A stretch of 64,000 nucleotides of DNA from Streptomyces spinoverrucosus (GTDB lineage Bacteria; Actinomycetota; Actinomycetes; Streptomycetales; Streptomycetaceae), in the NCBI RefSeq assembly GCF_006539505.1, contig NZ_BJND01000021.1:1-64000 (forward strand), read 5' to 3'. The position numbers were made by a program, and so were the translations under genes. Positions within the stretch are counted from its first letter, which is position 1. Every line of letters starts with the position of its first letter. The notes under the pieces are model-generated. The model searched no databases, was not told where the DNA came from, and worked only from the letters and a program-made list of their open reading frames with translations. Below are positions 45,090-54,592 of this stretch, in pieces.

Positions 45090-45757
45090 ATGTCCGAGTT
45101 TCAGCGCGCCAGGCGGCCGGAGCACAAGGAGCAGCGTCGCCAGGCCATCCTCTCGGCGGCGCGCCGGCTGGCTACCGACTCCGGAGTCCACAACGTCACG
45201 CTCAGCGGTGTCGCCGCCGCCGTGGGACTGGCCAAGTCGAACTTGAGCCGCTACTTCGGTACGCGGGAAGAGATGTACCTCGAACTGGCCTCGGAGTGCT
45301 GGCGCGACTGGCGCCAGGCCGTCGTCGATCGGCTCTCGACCGGTGACGACGTCGTCACGACGCTCACCGAGACCATGCAGGCACGGCCCATGTTCTGCGA
45401 CCTGCTCGGCCACACGGCCACGAGCCTCGAACACAACGTCTCCGTTCCGGCGGCGCGCGATCACAAGCACACCGTGATCGTCGTCATCGAGGAACTCGGC
45501 GCCGCGGTCGCCGCGGCCGACCAGCGCCTGACCGAGAGGGAGGGCCGCGATCTCGTGACGGCAGCGGCCGGGCTTGCCGGCGCTGTCTACGCGGCGGCCA
45601 ATCCGCCCCCCCCACCCTGGCCGAAGCGTACGAGCAGAACCCGGAACTCGCCGCGGCGCGGCTGTCGTTCCTGCCGACCATGCAGCGCCTCCTCGGCGCG
45701 GTCGCTGCGGGACTGCCCGCCCTGCGGCCGCAAAACGCTTACAGCACAACGAGTTGA
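45090..45757 (+). pseudogene. TetR-family regulator, frameshift at a C8 run
   Basis: The gene starts MSEFQRARRPEHKEQRRQAI with a good TetR DNA-binding domain (HNVTLSGVAAAVGLAKSNLS, RYFGTREEMYLELA). The frame breaks at eight Cs (45606-45613): before it the protein reads AAANPP, after it the proper continuation TLAEAYEQNPELAAARLSFL and MQRLLGAVAAGLPALRP is in another frame and stops at 45757. A run of nine Cs would restore it. As written the C-terminal part is nonsense. It is either real inactivation or a base missed in a homopolymer. It is convergent with the ABC/MMPL genes and could have controlled them or the sugar locus. Confidence 0.8.
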
Positions 45758-45873
45758 TCGGGAAACGAGCTCGGTTCCCAAACGCGGCCCGACGCTGACG
45801 GCACTGCACGTCACGGTGCTCGTGCCCCGGCCCGTGAACGGAGCGGGGCACGAGCGGCTCCAAAAGACGGAGA

Positions 45874-46590
45874 TCAGCGGGTGATCGGTTCGGGTTGCCG
45901 GTCGTCGGCGGCCGTTTCCGCCGTTTCCGCCGGGCCTTCGACGGACAGGTGCGGAAGGCGCTTGTCGAGCCAGCGGGGGAGCCACCAGTTGGCCTTGCCG
46001 AGCACGTACATCACGGCCGGGACCAGGACCGTGCGCAGTACGAACGCGTCGATCGCCACGGCGGCGGCCAGGCCGATCCCGAACTCGGCGACGATCCGCT
46101 CGCCCCCGAACGAGAGGGCGATGAACACGCAGAACATGATGGTGGCCGCGGCGGTGATGACCCGTCCCGTCTCGGCCTGGCCGACCGCGACGGCCCGCCG
46201 GTTGTCGCGGGTGTGGATCCATTCCTCGTGCATGCGGCTGACGAGGAACACCTGGTAGTCCATCGACAGGCCGAACAGGACCGACGGCATGATGACCGGC
46301 AGGAAGGCCTCGACGGGTCCGGCCGCGCCCCAACCGAGGCGCTCGGAGCCCCATCCGTACTGGAAGAACGCGACGATCACGCCGAAGGAGGCTGCGGTGG
46401 CGAGGATGTTCATGACGGCGGCGACGAGCGGCACCATGAGGCTGCGGAACGCGAGGAGCAGCGTCGAGCGCAGGGACCACAGTTTGGCCCACTCCGAGCG
46501 CAGCACGTGCCATCCGGTCACCTTGTAGCGGGGGCGAGACGGAGCGGTCGGCTCCTGCTGGGGCTCGACGGTCATGGTGAGGGAGCTCAT
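45874..46590 (-). CDS. Fusion: ABC-2 permease start joined to MMPL transporter end
   Basis: A 238-residue open frame built from two unrelated proteins. Residues 1-44 (ending KVTGWHVLRSEWAKLWSLRS) are the usual N-terminus of an ABC-2 permease that pairs with the preceding ATPase. From residue 45 it becomes the C-terminal part of an MMPL/RND-type transporter: FRSLMVPLVAAVMNILATAA, then FLPVIMPSVLFGLSMDYQVF and MHEEWIHTRDNR. Four or five helices remain, including the conserved SMDYxVFLxSR segment, but the rest of both proteins is missing. The join is at about 46460 and keeps the frame. A deletion between two neighbouring transporter genes best explains it. Function is doubtful. Confidence 0.8.
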   Translation of the reverse strand: MSSLTMTVEPQQEPTAPSRPRYKVTGWHVLRSEWAKLWSLRSTLLLAFRSLMVPLVAAVMNILATAASFGVIVAFFQYGWGSERLGWGAAGPVEAFLPVIMPSVLFGLSMDYQVFLVSRMHEEWIHTRDNRRAVAVGQAETGRVITAAATIMFCVFIALSFGGERIVAEFGIGLAAAVAIDAFVLRTVLVPAVMYVLGKANWWLPRWLDKRLPHLSVEGPAETAETAADDRQPEPITR

Positions 46591-47523
46591 GCCACGCTCC
46601 CGAGAGTGTCGGTAGCGGTCGTGGTGCCGTGGTACTCCACCGCATCCCTGGTCAGGTCCATGAACGCCTGTTCCAACGACACTGTCCGCGCGCTCAGTTC
46701 GAACAGCGGGATTCCGTGCTCCGCCGCCTTCAGTCCGATCTCACGGGCGGTGAGCCCAGTGACGTGCAGTTCCGCGGACCCGACCTGGCCGGTGATGTCG
46801 ACGCCCGGCCCCGCCAGAACGTCCCGCAGCCGCGCCGGGTCCTGGGTCGCCACCTTCACCGTGTTGCCGCCGCCTCGCGGACCAGATCCTGCACGGTCGT
46901 GTCGGCCAGCAACCGCCCGCGTCCCACGATGATCAGATGGTCCGCCGCCAGTGCCATCTCGCTCATCAGATGCGAGGAGACGAACACCGTCCGGCCCTCC
47001 GCCGTAAGCCCCGTCAGCAGATTGCGGATCCACAGCACGCCCTCCGGATCGAGGCCGTTGACCGGCTCGTCCAGCATCACCGTCTGCGGATCGCCGAGCA
47101 GTGCCGCCGCGATGCCGAGCCGCTGCCCCATACCGAGGGAGAAGGCTCCGGCCCGCTTCTTCGCCACGCTGCCAAGGCCGGCGAGGTCGATGACCTCGTC
47201 GACTCGGTTGCGGGGGATCCCGTGCGTCAGCGCGAGCGCGTTGAGGTGGTTGTACGCCGAGCGGCCCGGGTGGATCGACTTCGCCTCCAAGAGCGCGCCG
47301 ACCTCCTGAAGCGGCGCCCGGTGCTCGGCGTAAGGCGGCCGTTCACCGTCACGGAGCCGGTCGTCGGGGCGTCCAGTCCGACGATCATGCGCATCGTGGT
47401 CGACTTCCCCGCGCCGTTGGGTCCCAGGAAGCCGGTCACGGTGCCCGGCTTCACGGTGAAGTCCAGCCGGTCCACCGCGGTCTTCTCCCGATACCTCTTG
47501 GTCAGTAGCTGTGCCTCGATCAT
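46587..47523 (-). pseudogene. ABC transporter ATPase with two frameshifts
   Basis: It starts [20 protein letters not shown], with Walker [13 protein letters not shown]. The frame is lost near 47340, resumes in another ([20 protein letters not shown], signature FSLGMGQRLGIA, Walker B VMLDEPVNGLDPEG) and is lost again near 46865. The last part (NTVKVATQDPARLRDVLAGP to the stop at 46587) is in a third frame and overlaps the fusion gene by ATGA. Each break is explained by one lost base in a C or G run. With both restored it would be a normal about 310-residue drug-resistance ATPase. It is the first gene of the operon. Confidence 0.82.
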
Positions 47524-47631
47524 CAGCGTGCCTTCCCTCGGCCTCGGGCGCCCGTCCGACGCCTCACCGGCAACGCTAGGAACCGAGCGGCCCCGATCCG
47601 GCCCCCCGCGGGCTGAACCGCGGGCTGCGAC

Positions 47632-47647
47632 TCGTACCGTGGTACGA
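47632..47647. promoter_or_regulatory. Palindrome upstream of the ABC operon
   Basis: TCGTACCGTGGTACGA is a perfect 16-base palindrome with a 2-base centre, about 110 bases upstream of the ATPase start. Its position suits an operator. Its regulator is unknown; a LuxR-type response regulator or a TetR protein is possible. Confidence 0.5.
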
Positions 47648-47736
47648 CGCCGGTGTCCGACTCGGGTCTGCCTGATCGGCTCTACTCCAGTCCCGGACAT
47701 GGCACTTCCCCAGCCGCGAGGGCCGTCAGGGCACCT

Positions 47737-48333
47737 CTAGGACGCGTGCCTGCCGTGGTGTGCCTCGGTGACCAGGGTGGTCGCGACCTCCAGGACCGCC
47801 TTGCGCTTCTCCTCGTCGGTACCCGGGAGGTCGTTGAGGGTGAACATCCCCGCGTGCATCGTGAACACCGCGCTGATGCAGCGGACCTGGTCGATCAGGG
47901 GGGCGTCCGGGTCGATGAGGATGTCGCGCATCCCCAGCATGCGATTGCGGAACAACTCGCCGATGCGCAGTTCCTTCACCGTCGCCTGGTTCTCCTGCAT
48001 GAAGCGGAAGAACGGGGCCGCCTCGACCAGGGCGTCGTGGTAGCGGCGGAGGATCTCCTGCTTCGTCTCCAGGGACTGCGGCTGCCGCCTGCCCCACTCG
48101 ATCAGTTCCACGATCGGCTGGGTCAGATCCTCGTAGACGCTGACGAGGATCTCTTCCTTGGTCTTGAAGTGGTAGTAGAGCGCCGCCTTGGTGACGTCGA
48201 GGCGCTCGGCGATCTCGCGCAGGGAGGTCTTCTCGTAGCCCTGCTCGGCGAAGAGTTCGAGCGCCACGTCCTGGATGCGCTGGCGTGTGTTTCCGCGCCG
48301 CTGCCGCTTGGTGTCGTCCATCGTGCCGCCCAT
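47737..48333 (-). CDS. TetR-family repressor of the adjacent MFS exporter
   Basis: A 198-residue TetR protein with a clean DNA-binding domain (TRQRIQDVALELFAEQGYEK, REIAERLDVTKAALYYHFKT) and a TetR_C-type ligand domain. I chose the ATG at 48333, seven bases after AGGAG, rather than the GTG at 48348 that overlaps the ribosome site. It diverges from the MFS gene and faces a 16-bp inverted repeat in the shared promoter, a classic local repressor arrangement. Because the exporter is broken, the repressor may now be redundant. Confidence 0.87.
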   Translation of the reverse strand: MGGTMDDTKRQRRGNTRQRIQDVALELFAEQGYEKTSLREIAERLDVTKAALYYHFKTKEEILVSVYEDLTQPIVELIEWGRRQPQSLETKQEILRRYHDALVEAAPFFRFMQENQATVKELRIGELFRNRMLGMRDILIDPDAPLIDQVRCISAVFTMHAGMFTLNDLPGTDEEKRKAVLEVATTLVTEAHHGRHAS

Positions 48334-48358
48334 TGTCGCGCTCCTCACGCCCCTGCGA

Positions 48359-48428
48359 ACTTACTTGCCGCCCGACTAGCTACGGTCCACCTTCTCGAGT
48401 GGAGCAACTTGCCGGGCGGCAAGTAAGT
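48359..48428. promoter_or_regulatory. Paired TetR operators between tetR and MFS gene
   Basis: ACTTACTTGCCGCCCG (48359-48374) and its perfect complement CGGGCGGCAAGTAAGT (48413-48428) frame the promoter gap. The right copy also belongs to a compact palindrome ACTTGCCGGGCGGCAAGT (48407-48424). The left copy lies next to the tetR start, so both genes can be repressed together. Confidence 0.75.
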
Positions 48429-48454
48429 GCCCCAGTCTTAGGAGAGAGGGAACG

Positions 48455-49761
48455 ATGGCGGACACGCAGTCGGTCGATACGGCCGACCCGAAGACGGGGA
48501 AACGGTGGGCGAACTCGGCGGCACCGAGCACCTGTCGTGGGTGGTGACGGCGTACACGCTGGCCACCGCGGCGGCGACCCCGGGGTCATGGGGTGACCTG
48601 ATCCCGCCGCGGGAGCGCGGAAGGTACCAGGGCATGATGGCCGGCGTCATGGCGCTCGCGATGGTCGGCGGACCGCTGGTCGGTGGCACCATCACCGACA
48701 ACTGGGGCTGGCGCTGGACGTTCTACACCAACCTGCCGCTCGGTGTCGTCGCGCTGGCTCTGATCGCTGTGGTGCTGCATCTGCCGAAGAAGCGGGCCAA
48801 GGCCGGAATCGACTCCCTCGGTGTCGTCCTGCTGACCGTCGGCATCACCGCGATCGTGCTCGTCACCACGTGGGGCGGAACGGAGTACGCCTGGACGTCC
48901 GCGGTGATCATGGAGCTGATCGGCATCGATGTCGCCGCGCTGGTCGGGTTCGTGTACTGGCAGACCAGGGCCGCGGAGCCGGTGGTGCCGCTGCACATCT
49001 TCCGCAGTCGCAACTTCACGCTGATGGCCATCGTCGGCTTCATCACGGGCTTCGTGATGTTCGGGGCGACGCTGTACCTGCCGCTGTACCAGCAGTCGGT
49101 GCAGGGGGCGTCCGCGACCAACTCCGGGTTGTTGCTGCTGCCGATGCTCGGCGCGATGCTGCTCACGTCGGTGCTGGCGGGGCGGGTGACCACGAACACC
49201 GGCAAGTACAAGGTGTTCCCGATCGTCGGCAGTGCCCTGATGATCGTCGGGCTGTACCTGCTGTCCACGATGGACACGGGGACCTCGCGGGTCACGTCCG
49301 GTGTCTTCATGGCGGTCGTCGGTCTGGGCCTCGGCTTCCTGATGCAGGTCACCATGCTGGTCGCGCAGAACAGCGTCGAAATGAAGGACATGGGCGTCGC
49401 GTCCTCGTCCAGCACCCTCTTCCGTACGCTCGGCTCCTCGTTCGGCGTCGCCATCATGGGCGCGCTGTTCAACAACCGGGTCCAGGACGTCATGACCGAG
49501 CGGGCCGGGGCGCTGGGGTCCCAGGTGACCGAGCAGTCGGCGCAGCTGGACGCGGCGAGCCTGGCGAAGCTGCCGGAGGCGGCGCGAGAGGCGTACCAGT
49601 ACGTGGTGTCCGCCGGTACGCACTCGGCGTTCCTGCTCGGGGCCGTGGTGGCCGCGGTCGCGCTGGTGGCGGCGGTGTTCGTGAAGGAGGTCGCGCTGCG
49701 GGGGTCGGAGTCGGACGCCGAGGGTGCCTCTGCGCGGCCGGCGGTCGTCGAGCCCGTCTGA
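48455..49761 (+). pseudogene. DHA2-type MFS drug exporter with two internal deletions
   Basis: The true start at 48455 (GGAGAGAGGG ribosome site) reads MADTQSVDTADPKTGKR, typical of EmrB/QacA-type exporters, but the first helix is missing and the frame shifts into GELGGTEHLSWVVTAYTLAT near 48504. A second loss follows (TAAATP joined to GSWGDLIPPRERGRYQGMMA), removing helices 2-3 and most of motif A. The remaining 380 residues, including GGPLVGGTITDNWGWRWTFY, are intact to the end. A 418-residue frame could start at the GTG at 48505 but has no ribosome site. It is a pseudogene most likely derived from a 14-helix drug/proton antiporter. Confidence 0.82.
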
Positions 49762-49783
49762 TCCTGATCCGACATTGACCTGA

Positions 49784-49815
49784 AGGCCCCCGGATGGTGT
49801 CCGCCCCGGGGGTCT
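49784..49815. terminator. Hairpin terminator after the MFS gene
   Basis: AGGCCCCCGG (49784-49793) pairs with CCGGGGGTCT (49806-49815), with one G-U pair, around a 12-base loop. It is followed by TTTGT on the plus strand. It lies 22 bases past the MFS stop and may serve the convergent gene ending at 49842 too. Confidence 0.7.
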
Positions 49816-49841
49816 TTGTCGTGTGTGGGTGCGCGTGTGAA

Positions 49842-50255
49842 CTAGGGCAGTGTGTCGACCGGGAGGTCCGGGATCAGGGATTCCAGATCGCTCGGTATCT
49901 CGCTGGGCATCTCACTCGGCAGCTCCGTGGGGAACTGCGACGGCAGTGACGGCAATCCACTCGGCAGCCTGGTCGGCAGCTCGGTGGGGATGGTGGAGCT
50001 CGGTTCCGCCGAGGTGCTGCTGCCGGCGGTCGGTTTCCCGTCCGGTGACTCGTCGCTCCCGGACCCGGTCAGGACCACGACGGCGACGACGATCGCGACG
50101 GCCACGAGCACGGCCAGGGCGAGGAGGACAGGACTGCGTCGCCGTCGCGGGGGTACGGGTCCGAATTCCGTGGTGGGCGGCATGGCCATAGCGACCAGGG
50201 TCGCGGGACAGCCGCCCGGGCCGCGACCCCCACGCGGTGGTTGACACGGACTCAT
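49842..50255 (-). CDS. Membrane-anchored Pro/Ser-rich protein, function unknown
   Basis: A 137-residue protein. A basic Pro-rich start with RRRRSP is followed by one membrane helix (VLLALAVLVAVAIVVAVVVL). The outside part is low-complexity: a Ser/Thr linker and a run of LPxxLPS-type repeats (LPTRLPSGLPSLPS, later LPSEMPSEIPSDL). It is probably inserted with the tail outside and spans the wall region. I recognise no family. The start is uncertain: 50255 has no clear ribosome site. Confidence 0.5.
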   Translation of the reverse strand: MSPCQPPRGGRGPGGCPATLVAMAMPPTTEFGPVPPRRRRSPVLLALAVLVAVAIVVAVVVLTGSGSDESPDGKPTAGSSTSAEPSSTIPTELPTRLPSGLPSLPSQFPTELPSEMPSEIPSDLESLIPDLPVDTLP

Positions 50256-50311
50256 GCCATGGACCGCACGATTCCGTGGCATTCCGCGCGAGGGTCACGC
50301 CCTGTACTGCC

Positions 50312-51502
<1,191 letters not shown>

Positions 51503-51518
51503 CTATTTCGTCATGGCC

Positions 51519-51540
51519 GTTTACAAATTAGTATGCAGTC
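51519..51540. promoter_or_regulatory. AT-rich candidate operator between xylA and xylB
   Basis: The segment around TTTACAAATTAGTA is strikingly AT-rich for this genome and sits in the divergent xylA/xylB gap, 41 bases from the xylA start. TTTAC/GTAAA-like halves are usual in ROK-family xylose repressor sites. The exact boundaries are a guess. Confidence 0.4.
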
Positions 51541-51562
51541 GCACCTCTGGGAAGAGACAAGA

Positions 51563-51637
51563 TGTCTTTGCCCATGCCTTTGCCCCCGTTACCTTTGTCC
51601 GCTCCGATGTCTTTGTCCCCAATGTCTTAGTCCCGCA
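51563..51637 (+). repeat. Degenerate CTTTGCCC repeats in the xylB leader
   Basis: About five 12-15-base units with the core ATG(T/C)CTT(T/A)G(C/T)CC lie at 51563, 51575, 51589, 51608 and 51623. They end 26 bases before xylB. Core and A/T alternation recall the array at 40341-40410, also just before a sugar gene and on the same strand relative to it. Confidence 0.6.
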
Positions 51638-51663
51638 GAGCCGCGTGAAAAGGGAGAAGCCCG

Positions 51664-53109
51664 ATGTCAGCAGCCGAGGGTCCGCTCGTCGTCGGCGTGG
51701 ACACGTCCACCCAGTCCACCAAGGCACTGGTCGTCGACGCGTCGACCGGGCAGGTCGTCGCGAGCGGCCAGGCACCGCACACGGTGTCCTCCGGCGCCGG
51801 TCGCGAGAGCGACCCGCGGCAGTGGTGGGAGGCCCTGTGCGAGGCGCTGCGCCAGTGCGGGGAGCCTGCCCACGAGGCCGCCGCGGTGTCCATCGGCGGG
51901 CAGCAGCACGGTCTCGTCACGCTCGACGACCGCGGCGAGCCGGTACGCCCCGCCCTGCTGTGGAACGACGTGCGCTCGGCGCCGCAGGCGCGCCGACTGG
52001 TCGAGGAGCTGGGCGGCGCCAAGTTCTGGGCGGACCGCACGGGCAGCGTGCCCGCCGCGTCCTTCACGGTCACCAAGTGGGCCTGGCTCGCCGAGCACGA
52101 GCCGGAGTCCGTCCGGGCCACCAAGGCCGTACGCCTCCCCCACGACTACCTCACCGAGCGCCTCACGGGCCAGGGCACCACCGACCGCGGCGACGCCTCC
52201 GGCACGGGCTGGTGGGCGTCGGGCAGCGAGTCGTACGACGAGGAGATCCTCGCGCACGTGGGGCTCGACCCGGCGATCCTGCCCCGTGTGGTCCGACCCG
52301 GCGAGGTGGCGGGCACCGTCCGCGACAGCCACGACCTGCCGTTCTCCAAAGGCACCCTGGTCGCGCCCGGCACCGGCGACAACGCCGCCGCCGCGCTGGG
52401 CCTCGGCCTGCGTCCCGGCACGCCCGTGCTGAGCCTCGGCACCTCGGGCACGGTGTACGCCGTGTCGAAGCGCCGCCCGGCCGACCCGACCGGAACCGTG
52501 GCGGGCTTCGCCGACGCGCACGGTGACTGGCTGCCGCTGGCCTGCACCCTGAACTGCACGCTCGCCGTCGACCGCCTCGCCACCCTGCTGGGCCTCGACC
52601 GCGAGGCCGTGGAACCCACCACCGGCCTCACGCTCCTGCCCTACCTGGACGGCGAACGCACTCCGAACCTGCCGAACGCCTCCGGTGTCCTGCACGGCCT
52701 GCGCCACGACACGACCGCGGGTCAGCTCCTGCAGGCGGCCTACGACGGTGCCGTGCACGCGCTGCTGGGCGCCCTGGACCTGGTCCTGGACGAGGACGCG
52801 GACCGCTCGACCCCGCTGCTGCTGATCGGTGGCGGCGCCCGGGGCACTGCCTGGCAGCAGACCGTACGACGGCTCTCCGGGCGCCCGGTCCAGGTCCCCG
52901 AGGCCAAGGAACTGGTCGCGCTCGGCGCGGCGGCCCAGGCGGCCGGCCTGCTCACCGGCGAGGACCCGGCCGCGGTCGCCCGGCGCTGGAACACCGCGCG
53001 CGGGCCGGTGCTGGACGCGGTCGAGCGGGACGAGGAGACGCTGGCCAGGATCTCCGGGGTACTCTCCGACGCGGCCCCGCTGCTGGAGCGGAGCCCCGAG
53101 AGCCGCTGA
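51664..53109 (+). CDS. xylB: Xylulokinase
   Basis: A 481-residue FGGY-family kinase, which phosphorylates D-xylulose to xylulose 5-phosphate, feeding the pentose phosphate pathway. Motifs: GVDTSTQSTKALVVD (phosphate 1), GGQQHGLVTLD with the substrate loop, and in the second domain GTGDNAAAALGLGL, LGTSGTVYAVS and LLIGGGARGTAWQQ (adenosine). The ATG follows a GGGAG ribosome site. It is 22 bases upstream of the ROK regulator and co-transcribed with it. Confidence 0.95.
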   Translation: MSAAEGPLVVGVDTSTQSTKALVVDASTGQVVASGQAPHTVSSGAGRESDPRQWWEALCEALRQCGEPAHEAAAVSIGGQQHGLVTLDDRGEPVRPALLWNDVRSAPQARRLVEELGGAKFWADRTGSVPAASFTVTKWAWLAEHEPESVRATKAVRLPHDYLTERLTGQGTTDRGDASGTGWWASGSESYDEEILAHVGLDPAILPRVVRPGEVAGTVRDSHDLPFSKGTLVAPGTGDNAAAALGLGLRPGTPVLSLGTSGTVYAVSKRRPADPTGTVAGFADAHGDWLPLACTLNCTLAVDRLATLLGLDREAVEPTTGLTLLPYLDGERTPNLPNASGVLHGLRHDTTAGQLLQAAYDGAVHALLGALDLVLDEDADRSTPLLLIGGGARGTAWQQTVRRLSGRPVQVPEAKELVALGAAAQAAGLLTGEDPAAVARRWNTARGPVLDAVERDEETLARISGVLSDAAPLLERSPESR

Positions 53110-53131
53110 GCCCACCGCGAAGGACGGAGGC

Positions 53132-54355
53132 ATGACCGCACCCCTGCACAAGGCCCACCCGGCCGGTCCCGGACGCGCGTTGCCGGACACCCAGCAGGGC
53201 ATGCGGCGCCGCAATCTCGCGCGGGTGATGCACACGGTCAGTGCGGAGGGCCCGCTGTCCCGTGCGGCGGTGGCCTCCCGCATCGGGCTGACCCGTGCGG
53301 CGGTCTCCACCCTGGTCGACGAACTCATCCGCTGCGGCCTGCTGGAGGAACTGGGCCCCGAACGTCCCGGCCGCGTGGGCCGGGGCCGTCCCGGTTCCGC
53401 CCTCGCGGTCAGCGGGCACGGTCCCGCGGGGATCGGCGCGGAGATCGGCGTCGACCATCTCGCGGTCTGCGCGGTCGATCTGCGCGGAGAGATACGGGCG
53501 CGGGTCGTACGGCAGGGCACGAACCGCGACCGCTCCCCCGAGCCGGTGATCGAGGAACTCACCGGGCTGGTGCGCCGGGTTGTCGCCGAGGTGGCACGTG
53601 AGGGGCTGTGGCCGGCGGGGCTCGCGGTGGCGGTGCCGGGTCTGGTGGCGCGCGACGCCCGGACCGTCGTACGCGCTCCCAACCTCGGCTGGCACGACAC
53701 CGATCTGGGGTCACTGCTGCCCGCGGAGCTGCCGCTGACCGTGGACAACGAGGCCAACTTCGGCGCGCTGGCCGAGCTCTGGCTCGGCGAGGGCACCCCG
53801 CGGGACTTCGTGCATGTGTCGGCCGAGATCGGTATCGGCGCGGGCGTGGTCGTGGACGGTCGGCTGCTGCGCGGAACGCGGGGATTCGCGGGCGAGTTGG
53901 GGCATGTGCCGGTCCGGCCGGACGGGCCGGAATGCGCCTGCGGTGGGCGCGGGTGCCTGGAGCAGTACGCCGGTGAGGAGGCGGTGCTGCGCGCGGCCGG
54001 TCTGGCGCCGGGCGAGGACCGTGTCGGACTGCTCGCCGGGCGTGCCACGGAGGGCGACGAGGACGTACGGCGGGCGCTGCGCGATGCGGGAGAGGCGCTC
54101 GGCGTGGCGCTGACCGGGGCGGTGAATCTGCTGGACCCCGAGAGCGTGGTACTGGGCGGTGCGCTGGCCGGGCTCGCACCCTGGCTGCTGCCGTCACTGC
54201 GGTCGGAACTGGCCCGCCGCACGGCGGGACCGGCCTGCCCAGTGTCCGTGTCGGGGCTGGGTCCTGAGGGGCCGTTGCTGGGGGCCGCGCATTGGGTGGT
54301 GCGCGGGGTGCTGGACGATCCGGCGGGGGTGGCTGAGGTGGGGGTGCGGGGCTGA
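53132..54355 (+). CDS. xylR: ROK-family xylose repressor
   Basis: A 407-residue ROK regulator. The N-terminal helix-turn-helix (RRRNLARVMHTVSAEGPLSR, then SRIGLTRAAVSTLVDELI) binds DNA. The kinase-like part contains the ROK zinc motif CACGGRGCLEQYAGEEA and the HVSAEIGIGAGVVVDGRL glucose/xylose pocket. A GGACGGAGG ribosome site places the ATG at 53132. Its position behind xylB suggests that it controls the xylA-xylB gap in response to xylose. The symbol is inferred from context, since other ROK sugars cannot be excluded. Confidence 0.85.
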   Translation: MTAPLHKAHPAGPGRALPDTQQGMRRRNLARVMHTVSAEGPLSRAAVASRIGLTRAAVSTLVDELIRCGLLEELGPERPGRVGRGRPGSALAVSGHGPAGIGAEIGVDHLAVCAVDLRGEIRARVVRQGTNRDRSPEPVIEELTGLVRRVVAEVAREGLWPAGLAVAVPGLVARDARTVVRAPNLGWHDTDLGSLLPAELPLTVDNEANFGALAELWLGEGTPRDFVHVSAEIGIGAGVVVDGRLLRGTRGFAGELGHVPVRPDGPECACGGRGCLEQYAGEEAVLRAAGLAPGEDRVGLLAGRATEGDEDVRRALRDAGEALGVALTGAVNLLDPESVVLGGALAGLAPWLLPSLRSELARRTAGPACPVSVSGLGPEGPLLGAAHWVVRGVLDDPAGVAEVGVRG

Positions 54356-54432
54356 CGGCCTCCGCAGGCCCTCCGAATGCCGTCCGAAATGCCCTCAGAA
54401 GTCCCTGCTCACCACCCGTTCGGGTGAGCGAG

Positions 54433-54441
54433 TTATCCACA
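54433..54441 (+). promoter_or_regulatory. Consensus DnaA box
   Basis: TTATCCACA, a perfect 9-base DnaA box, lies alone between the ROK and amidase genes. It is preceded by a short hairpin (CACCCG/CGGGTG, 54417-54430). No cluster of boxes is present, so it is not an origin. Confidence 0.35.
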
Positions 54442-54592
54442 ACCTCTCGGTGATCCACGGAATAGCACGACGGCCATCAGCCCAACCGCCCGGCGCCGTA
54501 CCGTGATTCACGCGAGGCCAGTCGTCGTGCGGAGATGACGTCGGCGGCCTTCATCCTTCTTCAAGCTTCTTCCAGCTGAGAGGCGATCCTCC

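Noticed and set aside
41729..45091. 1120-codon minus-strand frame opposite the Tat-exported protein
   Set aside because: Repetitive Val/Gly/Asp composition with no domain; the plus strand has a Tat signal and recognisable domains.
51667..54222. 851-codon minus-strand frame opposite xylB and the ROK gene
   Set aside because: Low-complexity Arg/Ser/Pro composition; clear kinase and ROK motifs are on the plus strand.
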